The notes under the pieces are model-generated. The model did not search any database. It saw only the letters and a program-made list of their open reading frames with translations, and was not told the origin of the DNA. A stretch of 37,597 nt of DNA from a virus. The DNA lies in the IMG/VR virus record IMGVR_UViG_3300029787_000141, positions 1-37,597 of that record; one strand, 5' to 3'. Below, in pieces: positions 1-4,858 of the stretch. Positions within the stretch are counted from its first letter, which is position 1. Each line of letters starts with the position of its first letter. The translations under genes were made by a program, and so were the position numbers.

Positions 1-14
1 AAGTCAAATCCCAT
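1..14 (-). CDS. 5' end of a gene running off the left edge (possibly terminase large subunit)
   Basis: An ATG on the minus strand at 14-12 opens a frame reading Met-Gly-Phe-Asp up to the edge. A strong ribosome binding site, AGGAG, lies about six bases upstream, which is why this is taken as a true start. Only four full codons are visible, so the product cannot be identified. It lies a few small genes downstream of the small terminase subunit in the reading direction. In podoviruses the large terminase subunit commonly follows there, so that is the leading guess, from position only. Confidence 0.55.
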
Positions 15-74
15 TTTTGCTCCTTTGTTTGTGGGTTATCATTATTTTTTTTATATAAAATTTAATGGGATATG
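15..74. other. short intergenic stretch with no recognised feature
   Basis: This AT-rich sequence separates the left-edge gene start from the small membrane peptide frame. It contains the AGGAG ribosome binding site of the left-edge gene. I see no convincing hairpin terminator and no promoter pair with good spacing. Confidence 0.4.
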
Positions 75-179
75 TCAAAACAATAATTTAATTAGTAATA
101 AAATTATCACCATACATATAGCGAACCCAATAGGGTTTAACACTAAATAAGCTACTATTTCTACCCATAATCCCATCAT
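75..179 (-). CDS. possible 34-residue membrane peptide
   Basis: A 34-codon frame starts with two successive ATGs at 179 and 176 and ends at TGA 77-75. The product is almost entirely hydrophobic: a segment around residues 4-15 and a strong one from about 18 to 33, so it would be a single- or double-pass inner-membrane peptide. It sits in the tandem minus-strand series between the 100-residue gene and the left-edge gene. No good ribosome binding site is visible, and a short AT-rich hydrophobic frame can arise by chance. Small membrane peptides are common in podoviruses (lysis or superinfection functions), but no specific role can be assigned. Confidence 0.35.
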   Translation of the reverse strand: MMGLWVEIVAYLVLNPIGFAICMVIILLLIKLLF

Positions 180-201
180 TTTGGGATAATATATAGTATT
201 G

Positions 202-504
202 TTAAATTTTTACAATCTTTTTTATTACTGAATTTGGTATTATTGTTGTATTACCTATTGTCTCAATATCCTTATTATTATCGGCTAATGAGAAATCCCC
301 AAATACTCTAGTAATACCTTTAGATTGAGAAAACAAATGACCTTTAGTAATACAAGTAGGTAATTTTTGTTTTTTTAATTCATCAAAACTACTCCAACTA
401 CTATTACTCAAAATGTCAAACCACTCTATTGATACCATAGGATATTTTTCAATTTCATTTTTTATTTTTTTTGGGATTAAAATTTTTTTTCTATTTTTTT
501 TCAT
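202..504 (-). CDS. small phage protein of unknown function
   Basis: A 100-residue protein with a lysine-rich N-terminus and a central Ser-Ile-Glu-Trp-Phe-Asp stretch. The Trp-Asp pattern, a Thr-Lys-Gly-His-Leu turn and a C-terminal Ile-Ile-Pro segment followed by a short helix resemble the many short phage proteins of the general form V-x-W-x-D ... P-x-x-C-x-S-x-G ... I-P-x-x-x-I. The function of that group is not known to me. The frame is open to a TTG at 510, but the ATG at 504 is preferred because GAGG lies at suitable distance upstream. It lies between the terminase region and the left-edge gene on the same strand. Confidence 0.7.
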   Translation of the reverse strand: MKKNRKKILIPKKIKNEIEKYPMVSIEWFDILSNSSWSSFDELKKQKLPTCITKGHLFSQSKGITRVFGDFSLADNNKDIETIGNTTIIPNSVIKKIVKI

Positions 505-586
505 TGGCAAAACCTCATAAAGTTACATATATACTTGATAGCAATATCGTTTAGATTTACATAGGGACCTGATAGTAATACTGTTT

Positions 587-691
587 TCATTTCTTCTTAC
601 CTGCTAATACTGTTACAATACCGATTGAAGTATTAATCAAATGTGAATTGTGAATTTCGTTAAATACTTTCATCCACTGATCACTTCTCAT
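587..691 (-). CDS. possible 34-residue protein overlapping the end of the small terminase gene
   Basis: The frame from ATG 691 to the stop at 587 gives 34 residues with a hydrophobic stretch near the C-terminus and a Lys-Lys-Lys end. The start overlaps the last 11 bases of the small terminase gene, an overlap style common in this genome. The frame is open upstream to 778, but that would overlap the terminase gene by 98 bases, so the internal ATG is preferred. No ribosome binding site is obvious, and it could be a chance frame. The roughly 80 bases to the left of it hold no other recognisable feature. Confidence 0.3.
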   Translation of the reverse strand: MRSDQWMKVFNEIHNSHLINTSIGIVTVLAGKKK

Positions 692-1193
692 TAATTTTTG
701 CTGGCGTAACGTCAATGATGTTCTTGCCTTCCCCGATTTTTTTTTCGAGTTCTGCAAGCCTACTTTCCAATTGCTCACGATTCATACCCTCCAATCCTAC
801 ATGCTTTACTTCTCTTTTATCTACAAACATTCCTGCCATTTGACCAGATCTAAACTCAGCATTTATTGCATGGCCAAACTGGCCTTTTTCTTCTGCTCTC
901 TTACTTAAGTGATCAAATCTATTATACTTACGTAGTTTATCTTTTTCTTTTTTATCTAATTCTATTTGATATTGTTTTTCGAAGTATCTTACAACATGTG
1001 GATTTAAATCCGGATTCATTAATCTGGATGCAATATCTCTAGGGCCATATTCCTGTTTTGATTCATAACCAGCTTGTTTGGCTGCTTCTACCTTTGTAAT
1101 CTTCCCCCAATTTTTTACTAAGATATCCACAAAGCTTCTTTGCTTTACAGTTAACTCACTAGACATTTTCAATTGATTCTTTTTCTTTGGCAT
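681..1193 (-). CDS. terS: terminase small subunit (Terminase_2-like)
   Basis: About 170 residues. The N-terminal third reads as a terminase small-subunit DNA-binding domain: Leu-Thr-Val-Lys-Gln-Arg-Ser-Phe-Val-Asp, then a helix-turn-helix around Glu-Ala-Ala-Lys-Gln-Ala-Gly-Tyr, then Ala-Ser-Arg-Leu-Met-Asn-Pro before a long charged helix. Small subunits recognise packaging sites on concatemeric DNA and present them to the large ATPase/nuclease subunit. The C-terminal part is a charged, probably coiled-coil segment. Three in-frame ATGs (1211, 1193, 1166) lack clear ribosome binding sites; 1193 is chosen as a compromise and the true start is uncertain. It is the first gene downstream of the gene-free control region, so its promoter and possibly the packaging site should lie there. 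Confidence 0.85.
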   Translation of the reverse strand: MPKKKNQLKMSSELTVKQRSFVDILVKNWGKITKVEAAKQAGYESKQEYGPRDIASRLMNPDLNPHVVRYFEKQYQIELDKKEKDKLRKYNRFDHLSKRAEEKGQFGHAINAEFRSGQMAGMFVDKREVKHVGLEGMNREQLESRLAELEKKIGEGKNIIDVTPAKINEK

Positions 1194-1286
1194 ATAGGTC
1201 AACAATACCATAATTTAATTTTTTTCTAATACCTCAACCCTAGAAATTTTTTTTATTTTTTATTTTTTATTAATATTTTGGAACGC

Positions 1287-1379
1287 TTTTCCCAGTTTGT
1301 TTAGGAATTTTCCTAGTGTTTTCCTAGTCTGTTTTGCTCTATTATTATTGATTTATATAGTATTTTCCTAGTTTCCTAG
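1287..1379. repeat. cluster of five TTTTCCTAG-type repeats, candidate packaging or replication site
   Basis: Five same-orientation copies: TTTTCCCAG at 1287, TTTTCCTAG at 1308, 1319 and 1363, and TTTCCTAG at 1372. The steps are 21, 11, 44 and 9 bases, mostly near multiples of the DNA helical turn, so most copies would lie on one face of the helix. The second copy is also half of a perfect inverted repeat, TAGGAA-TT-TTCCTA (1302-1315). The cluster lies just upstream of the small terminase gene, so a terminase binding (pac) site, an iteron-type origin, or a regulator array are all possible. The surrounding DNA is extremely AT-rich. Confidence 0.5.
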
Positions 1380-1440
1380 CTATTTGCGTACAAATAAAAT
1401 TTTTTATTTTTTTTATTTCTAGTAGTTAGGTATGTAGGAA

Positions 1441-1489
1441 TCGTGGCCCGTGACTAGTGTTGCAAATATGCAACAGCCAGGATACACGA
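1441..1489. other. hairpin with perfect 7-bp stem nested in a longer inverted repeat
   Basis: TGTTGCA at 1458-1464 pairs with TGCAACA at 1469-1475 across a four-base loop. Outside it, TCGTG at 1441-1445 can pair with CACGA at 1485-1489. The island is noticeably richer in G and C than its surroundings. It could be an RNA structure, a replication or packaging landmark, or a protein binding site. It is too short to be a tRNA and no T-loop is seen. Confidence 0.4.
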
Positions 1490-1492
1490 CCC

Positions 1493-1520
1493 TTGACATC
1501 ACTTGAAATATCACTATGTT
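1493..1520 (+). promoter_or_regulatory. sigma70-like promoter on the plus strand
   Basis: A perfect -35 hexamer TTGACA (1493-1498) is followed after 16 bases by TATGTT (1515-1520), four of six matches to the -10 consensus. Transcription would begin near 1527. No open reading frame of useful length follows, but a terminator-like hairpin does (1657-1688), so the promoter points at a small RNA. Confidence 0.45.
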
Positions 1521-1526
1521 ACGTAT

Positions 1527-1690
1527 ATCCCTATAGGATACCCTGAGTTTTACTGCTCCTAATAGTTTGGCTCAGGGTTTACAAACACATTCTCATACAG
1601 TAATAATTAAGTGTTATTGTTTTTCATAATAATAACTCCATTTTTAGTTATCATTTCCCTGGGGTCTACCTTTCGGCTCCAGGGTTTTAA
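1527..1690 (+). ncRNA. candidate small RNA of about 160 nt
   Basis: Between the plus-strand promoter at 1493-1520 and the terminator at 1657-1688 there is no frame longer than a few codons. The segment does hold two well-formed hairpins. The first pairs ACCCTGAG (1540-1547) with CTCAGGGT (1571-1578) around a 23-base loop. The second is the terminator stem itself. A short structured transcript opposite to the direction of the terminase and tail genes is therefore predicted. Its role is unknown. It could be a trans-acting RNA, or part of packaging or replication control. The evidence is structural only, and the end points are estimates. Confidence 0.4.
1657..1688 (+). terminator. rho-independent terminator (plus direction)
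   Basis: CCCTGGGGTC (1657-1666) pairs with GGCTCCAGGG (1675-1684) in a ten-pair stem with two G-U pairs and an eight-base loop, followed by TTTT and then AATTT. It is directional: on the minus strand the hairpin is not followed by a T run. There is no plus-strand protein gene upstream to terminate, which supports a separate non-coding transcript. Confidence 0.6.
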
Positions 1691-1782
1691 TTTACAAAAT
1701 TATAGATTTAAGTTATAACGTTAGTATGTGTTCTTTAAAAAGATTACATAAATTCATAAAGCTCTCTTTTCGTCCACCGTGA
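1691..1782. other. remainder of the gene-free region, no further feature recognised
   Basis: This is the right-hand end of the roughly 590-base gene-free region (1194-1782). TATAAT occurs on the minus strand at 1704-1699, but no -35 with acceptable spacing precedes it, so I do not call a promoter. No reading frame over about 15 codons was found here on either strand. Confidence 0.4.
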
Positions 1783-2220
1783 CTAAACTTTTACCGATAA
1801 AAAAATATTACTAATTAATTCATTTTTCGTACTTCCAATATTTCCTCTAGCTCTTAACAATGCAATTCTTAACACGGCCCTTTGTTCTTTATTTTTTTCT
1901 TTACGATGTCGTTGATATAATTCGTTATACTCCTTCCATTTAATATGTTTTAAATGAAAAGATATTTCAAAATTTTTTAAAGCTTTTTTATATCTAATTT
2001 TTATTTCTTCCGGGTCCCAACCAGCCCACCAACAAATCTGATCAAACTCTTCCGAATCGCTAATCCATTCATGTGCATCTATTTTAGTGAGTGCTGATTT
2101 TCTATCCGTATTTTTTATACGAACATCTTCCATGGCATTTAAAATAACATGTCTCCATAATTTCTGCTCATTATTCTGGTGGTTTTCTTTAATAAGATCA
2201 GATGCTATGTTAGTGCCCAT
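1783..2220 (-). CDS. conserved phage protein of unknown function
   Basis: About 145 residues from the ATG at 2220. The first part has the pattern Leu-Trp-Arg-His-Val-Ile ... Ser-Ala-Leu-Thr-Lys ... His-Glu-Trp-Ile-Ser ... Glu-Phe-Asp-Gln-Ile-Cys-Trp-Trp-Ala-Gly-Trp-Asp-Pro-Glu. This resembles a common small phage family in which a helical domain ends in an 'F-x-x-V-C-x-x-A-G-x-x-P-x-x-I-R' segment. The family looks DNA-binding-like, but its function is not established to me. The C-terminal half is very basic and helical. The frame is open to 2316, but the later ATG overlaps the upstream gene by only 11 bases and is preferred. It is the last gene of the small-gene cluster before the control region. 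Confidence 0.65.
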   Translation of the reverse strand: MGTNIASDLIKENHQNNEQKLWRHVILNAMEDVRIKNTDRKSALTKIDAHEWISDSEEFDQICWWAGWDPEEIKIRYKKALKNFEISFHLKHIKWKEYNELYQRHRKEKNKEQRAVLRIALLRARGNIGSTKNELISNIFLSVKV

Positions 2221-2407
2221 AAGTTTTAATAAGTCTGGTGAGTAGATCACTATAATATCCCTTTGAATTAGCCCAATTAAAAGAGGATGCGATCTCCCAA
2301 TGATGATGGATATCATCCATAATTAGAGTGATATCTGCGCCATTCAGTTTTTCATCTTTGATAAACTGTTGCAATTGATTAAAGTCACTTATTAAACTGT
2401 GTTCCAT
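2210..2407 (-). CDS. small protein of unknown function
   Basis: A 65-residue protein if started at ATG 2407, seven bases after the upstream stop; an ATG at 2434 would add nine residues and overlap the upstream gene by 20 bases. The sequence is mixed helical, with a His-His-His-Trp stretch and several aromatic residues near the C-terminus. No domain is recognised. Its place in an unbroken series of overlapping minus-strand genes supports it being real. Confidence 0.55.
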   Translation of the reverse strand: MEHSLISDFNQLQQFIKDEKLNGADITLIMDDIHHHWEIASSFNWANSKGYYSDLLTRLIKTYGH

Positions 2408-2414
2408 ACCAGTA

Positions 2415-2684
2415 TTATAACAAATTGTTAACATCACCGGTACCTTGTATTAGTTTAAGTCTTACAACATTATCTTTTCCATTCTTATCATTTTTATGTA
2501 CACTCCTAATATCTTCAGCGTCTCTTAAAAATTCTGGACCAAAATGAGGATACTGGTAGGTAACACCATTTAATAATGCATATACTACTGAGGTAAGTTT
2601 TTTATATTCTGATTTATTTAATTTTCCAGCGCATATGACCATGCACTTTGTTAGTTCAGTTATACCATCCGTTTTCTTTGCCAT
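2415..2684 (-). CDS. small protein of unknown function
   Basis: An 89-residue protein. The frame is open to a TTG at 2702, but ATG 2684 is the natural start. The N-terminal half is a lysine-rich helix followed by Val-Val-Tyr-Ala-Leu-Leu-Asn-Gly; the C-terminal half is charged. It overlaps the zinc-finger gene upstream by 29 bases. No family is recognised. Confidence 0.6.
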   Translation of the reverse strand: MAKKTDGITELTKCMVICAGKLNKSEYKKLTSVVYALLNGVTYQYPHFGPEFLRDAEDIRSVHKNDKNGKDNVVRLKLIQGTGDVNNLL

Positions 2685-2883
2685 TAATAAAGTCCCATAC
2701 AATTTTTAAAGCTGCCTGATATGTAGGCTCTTCCATTTTATCTGAACCGTGATACGTGGAACCTTTTCCGTTACAAAAGATACATGCTGCTTTTTTCAGA
2801 GATGCAGGGGCCAAGATTTGGCCTGATCCGGTGCATTCTTTACAGTCAATGACCTTAACACCTTCTATATTAATTTTTTTCAT
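2656..2883 (-). CDS. DnaJ-type zinc-finger protein
   Basis: A 75-residue protein with two CxxCxGxG motifs: Cys-Lys-Glu-Cys-Thr-Gly-Ser-Gly at about residues 14-21 and Cys-Ile-Phe-Cys-Asn-Gly-Lys-Gly at about 34-41. This is the signature of the cysteine-rich zinc-binding domain of DnaJ; two motifs would bind one zinc ion. The rest is a short helical tail, and there is no J domain. Small free-standing proteins of this kind occur in many phages, but their role is not firmly established. Some marine podoviruses (HMO-2011 type) carry a DnaJ-like domain inside their DNA polymerase, whereas the polymerase here lacks it. A role in replication complexes is only a possibility. Confidence 0.75.
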   Translation of the reverse strand: MKKINIEGVKVIDCKECTGSGQILAPASLKKAACIFCNGKGSTYHGSDKMEEPTYQAALKIVWDFINGKENGWYN

Positions 2884-2929
2884 AATTGTAAAGTATATAA
2901 TGTACCTATGGTCTAGGTCTATACTACAT

Positions 2930-3076
2930 TTAGTGTTTATTACCGTATATCTTATGCTTGGCTAAAATCTCAAGAGTCTGTATTCTTTTACCAGAAGCCT
3001 TAAGTAAAAACTTTAATGTTTTCTTTTGAGCTTCTAACTGAGTAACCATAGCTTTTAATTCTTCAATTGTCGGCAT
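2930..3076 (-). CDS. 48-residue coiled-coil peptide
   Basis: The frame runs from ATG 3076 to TAA 2932-2930. It is preceded by a strong ribosome binding site (GGGAG, four bases before the ATG), so it is likely to be translated. It begins Met-Pro-Thr-Ile-Glu-Glu-Leu-Lys and continues as a charged amphipathic helix with heptad-like leucines over about residues 5-40. It overlaps the upstream gene by 14 bases. No family is recognised. A short dimeric helical adaptor or inhibitor is possible but not shown. Confidence 0.6.
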   Translation of the reverse strand: MPTIEELKAMVTQLEAQKKTLKFLLKASGKRIQTLEILAKHKIYGNKH

Positions 3077-3290
3077 ATCTCTCCCTTAATTTCAAAAAAT
3101 ATTTTTTACATAGTTTCAACATTCGATCAAATACTGATTCGGCATTTTTAATTTTTATTTTATTACGAATAAATCCATTTACCTTTAATGTAAGAGTGCT
3201 GGTAACAGCGTCATACTCAACAGTAAAATCTTCTTTACCCTTATTTTTAAAATCGACCTTAGTTATTTCTGATGTCGAATGCGTGGCCAT
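3063..3290 (-). CDS. small protein of unknown function
   Basis: A 75-residue protein starting at ATG 3290, three bases after the upstream gene's stop codon. The first 45 residues alternate polar and hydrophobic residues (Phe-Thr-Val-Glu-Tyr, Ser-Thr-Leu-Thr-Leu-Lys-Val), suggesting beta strands. The last 30 form a basic helix. No family is recognised. The opposite-strand frame over the same bases is a shadow. Confidence 0.6.
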   Translation of the reverse strand: MATHSTSEITKVDFKNKGKEDFTVEYDAVTSTLTLKVNGFIRNKIKIKNAESVFDRMLKLCKKYFLKLRERYADN

Positions 3291-3293
3291 ATG

Positions 3294-3491
3294 TTAACCG
3301 GTACCGTTTAATAGTTTCTTTTTATAAACTTCCGGGGTAACTTTTAATTTCTTAGCTTCATAAGTAATATGATTATCAATCAACTTTGATATCATTGCAC
3401 CGGGAGCTCTAAATTTATTTTTACAAATACCTTTTAATAACTGGTAATCTGTAATTCTAACTGCGATTGACTTCCACTTATTTGTGTCCAT
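3294..3491 (-). CDS. small basic protein, possible ribbon-helix-helix regulator
   Basis: A 65-residue protein beginning Met-Asp-Thr-Asn-Lys-Trp-Lys-Ser-Ile-Ala-Val-Arg-Ile. The layout is a short N-terminal strand with alternating residues, a helix (Asp-Tyr-Gln-Leu-Leu-Lys), a turn (Arg-Ala-Pro-Gly) and a second helix (Met-Ile-Ser-Lys-Leu-Ile). That suits a ribbon-helix-helix (CopG/Arc-like) DNA-binding fold, which acts as a dimer on operators. Similar short proteins occur in other marine phages. GAGG and AGG lie immediately upstream of the ATG. Its start overlaps the upstream gene by 14 bases. The fold assignment is tentative. Confidence 0.6.
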   Translation of the reverse strand: MDTNKWKSIAVRITDYQLLKGICKNKFRAPGAMISKLIDNHITYEAKKLKVTPEVYKKKLLNGTG

Positions 3492-3705
3492 CCTTAACCT
3501 CCATATCAGGTGTTAACACCAGGGTTTCATCAGACTCAATTAATCCCAATTGTTTTTTTAGTTCTTTATTCTCAGCTCTAAGTTTTACTACTTCATTACC
3601 TAGCTGGTCTATGCCCTTATTTATTTTTACAAATAAAGGGTCTACTGCTTCATTTATTTGCGATCTAGTTTTACCGACAAATAACTGTACTATACGATTT
3701 ACCAT
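3478..3705 (-). CDS. small coiled-coil protein
   Basis: A 75-residue protein. Residues about 25-55 form a heptad-rich helix (Ile-Asn-Lys-Gly-Ile-Asp-Gln-Leu, Val-Val-Lys-Leu-Arg-Ala-Glu-Asn-Lys-Glu-Leu-Lys) ending in an acidic tail. The first 15 residues are hydrophobic and basic. It probably self-associates. No family is recognised. It starts one base after the upstream stop and overlaps the next gene by 14 bases. Confidence 0.6.
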   Translation of the reverse strand: MVNRIVQLFVGKTRSQINEAVDPLFVKINKGIDQLGNEVVKLRAENKELKKQLGLIESDETLVLTPDMEVKDGHK

Positions 3706-3706
3706 T

Positions 3707-3955
3707 TTAGTTTTCCTGTTGTTTGTTTTTTATTTCATCATGAACCAAAGCTTCAGCAAACTTATTAGTTATTGGATTATGAGCTTCACCTGACTCATCT
3801 CTAATAGTGATATCAAGTGAATCTACATACATAGAGAAATCCATAGAGTCCTCTACAGGACAACCCTGAATATCATGTGTCGGAATTGTCGCTAATTGTT
3901 CGTCAAGTTTTTCTATGGTATCTTTTAATAATATAGATTTGCTTTTTAGTTTCAT
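3707..3955 (-). CDS. small acidic protein of unknown function, first gene of the left-end minus cluster
   Basis: An 82-residue protein with a lysine-rich first 20 residues and an acidic remainder (Val-Glu-Asp-Ser-Met-Asp-Phe). No domain is recognised. It begins only 15 bases from the divergent plus-strand frame. A good promoter, TTGACT-17-TATATA, ends seven bases before its ATG, so the message could be leaderless or nearly so; no ribosome binding site is visible. It is the first of a run of small minus-strand genes that continues to 1783. Confidence 0.6.
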   Translation of the reverse strand: MKLKSKSILLKDTIEKLDEQLATIPTHDIQGCPVEDSMDFSMYVDSLDITIRDESGEAHNPITNKFAEALVHDEIKNKQQEN

Positions 3956-3962
3956 GCAGTCT

Positions 3963-3991
3963 TATATATATGGGAGATAATCACAAGTCAA
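3963..3991 (-). promoter_or_regulatory. sigma70-like promoter for the left-end small-gene cluster
   Basis: On the minus strand TTGACT (3991-3986) is followed by a 17-base spacer and TATATA (3968-3963). Both hexamers are close to consensus and the spacing is ideal. Transcription would start within a base or two of the ATG at 3955. The promoter overlaps the first codons of the divergent plus-strand gene. Confidence 0.45.
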
Positions 3992-4215
3992 TGAAATTTT
4001 TATTAACAATAGTAATGTGTAGTAGTGTTCAAGGCACCTGTTTACCGCCTCATTCTTTTGAGGAATTATACCCAACAAGCTATGAGTGTATGATTGCGGG
4101 CTATCAAAAATCACTTGATAAAACCATTGAAATAGGTAAGGGTGATGTAAATCAGCATGGGATATATATGAAGTTTGATTGCCGAGGAGTAATCCCAGAG
4201 GAAGAAGAAACTTAG
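3991..4215 (+). CDS. small exported or membrane-anchored cysteine protein
   Basis: A 74-residue protein if started at ATG 3991; an in-frame ATG at 3970 adds seven polar residues. The later start is preferred because it gives a clean hydrophobic N-terminus, Met-Lys-Phe-Leu-Leu-Thr-Ile-Val-Met, followed by Cys-Ser-Ser-Val-Gln-Gly-Thr-Cys. The rest has a Tyr-Glu-Cys-Met-Ile-Ala-Gly-Tyr segment and another cysteine near the end. Similar small proteins with this hydrophobic start are common in pelagiphage-like genomes, with no known function. It opens a four-gene plus-strand unit. The next gene's N-terminus has the same spacing of cysteine and Gly-Thr residues, so the two may be diverged duplicates. 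Confidence 0.65.
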   Translation: MKFLLTIVMCSSVQGTCLPPHSFEELYPTSYECMIAGYQKSLDKTIEIGKGDVNQHGIYMKFDCRGVIPEEEET

Positions 4216-4216
4216 A

Positions 4217-4474
4217 ATGATTCTAAAGTATATATTAATTGGCACTGTTTGTTGGTCCTTAAATGGTACTGAAAAATGTGCTCAACAAGTCAATTTAAAC
4301 GTCTCAGATCTAGATAAATGCAAGCATATATCAAATGTGAGTGGTAGGTCATTTAAAGAGAGAATCGCAAAAATTGGGGGCTCTATGACCTTCCTAGAGG
4401 GTCATTGTATGGCCATTGATAAAGACGGATGGAATATTGACGAATCCCTTAAAATATCTTATACTATCCTATGA
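4217..4474 (+). CDS. small exported or membrane-anchored cysteine protein, likely relative of the preceding gene
   Basis: An 85-residue protein with a hydrophobic start (Met-Ile-Leu-Lys-Tyr-Ile-Leu-Ile-Gly-Thr-Val-Cys) and then Trp-Ser-Leu-Asn-Gly-Thr-Glu-Lys-Cys. The pattern V-x-C-x4-G-T-x(0-2)-C matches the preceding protein. Four cysteines in all suggest disulfides if it reaches the periplasm. It starts one base after the preceding stop and overlaps the next gene by four bases (ATGA). No function is assigned. Confidence 0.65.
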   Translation: MILKYILIGTVCWSLNGTEKCAQQVNLNVSDLDKCKHISNVSGRSFKERIAKIGGSMTFLEGHCMAIDKDGWNIDESLKISYTIL

Positions 4475-4734
4475 AGACTTATCGTATCCAAGCCCGTCAC
4501 GGAGAGTCTTATATAGACCATACGTTGAAGGCTGACAACGACCAGGATGCATTAAATAAGTTTTCAAAACTAGTAAGCGAAGGCCAAGTTAAAATCAAGA
4601 ATGAAGGTTTTTTTCTAGGCAATAGAGTTTACATAACTTTTGAGGAGGTAGACAGCAATGTCACTACAGGAGTTGATATCGAAGAAGTTACAGCTGGAAT
4701 CGAAGTGGGCCAGCCAAGCGTTATCACAGGGTAG
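4471..4734 (+). CDS. small protein of unknown function
   Basis: An 87-residue protein. The start shares ATGA with the previous stop. It begins Met-Lys-Thr-Tyr-Arg-Ile-Gln-Ala-Arg-His-Gly and includes Lys-Ala-Asp-Asn-Asp-Gln-Asp-Ala-Leu-Asn-Lys-Phe. This alternation of strand and helix is seen in small phage proteins that modify or bind nucleic acids, but no family is secure. Its last 77 bases overlap the next gene in a different frame. Confidence 0.6.
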   Translation: MKTYRIQARHGESYIDHTLKADNDQDALNKFSKLVSEGQVKIKNEGFFLGNRVYITFEEVDSNVTTGVDIEEVTAGIEVGQPSVITG

Positions 4735-4840
4735 AGTTACCCCTGATATGAAATGGATCGATATCGAATTAAAAGGCCTTAAAGTTAAGATTAACGACCA
4801 AAGTGTTGTTGATGCTATGAAAACTTTAAAAGGCCAGTAG
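4658..4840 (+). CDS. 60-residue protein of unknown function
   Basis: The frame starts at ATG 4658 with GAGGAGG nine bases upstream, a strong ribosome binding site, which supports translation despite the 77-base overlap with the preceding gene. The product starts with an amphipathic helix (Ser-Leu-Gln-Glu-Leu-Ile-Ser-Lys-Lys-Leu), then a Lys-Gly-Leu-Lys-Val strand. It is the last gene of the plus-strand unit and its stop codon abuts the convergent endonuclease gene. Confidence 0.6.
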   Translation: MSLQELISKKLQLESKWASQALSQGRVTPDMKWIDIELKGLKVKINDQSVVDAMKTLKGQ

Positions 4841-4858
4841 TTATTTAAAAAAACTACT
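4836..4858. terminator. weak hairpin between convergent genes
   Basis: AGTAGTT (4836-4842) pairs with AACTACT (4852-4858) around a nine-base A-rich loop, followed in the plus direction by CTTTTG. It lies at the meeting point of the plus-strand unit and the minus-strand replication genes, where a terminator would be expected. The stem is AT-rich and the T run short, so efficiency is doubtful. Confidence 0.35.

Noticed and set aside
692-778. Upstream extension of the 34-residue frame ending at 587
   Set aside because: It would overlap the small terminase gene by almost 100 bases in another frame with no start signal.
1441-1580. tRNA or group I intron in the gene-free region
   Set aside because: No 7-5-5-5 cloverleaf, T-loop or CCA end was found, and the hairpins do not match intron core elements.
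1540-1581. First hairpin of the candidate small RNA as a second terminator
   Set aside because: The 8-bp stem has a 23-base loop and is followed only by TTTACA, which is weak for rho-independent termination; it is better read as part of the RNA structure.
3467-3793. Plus-strand frame of 108 codons
   Set aside because: Opposite three compact overlapping minus-strand genes; no ribosome binding site and antisense-like composition.
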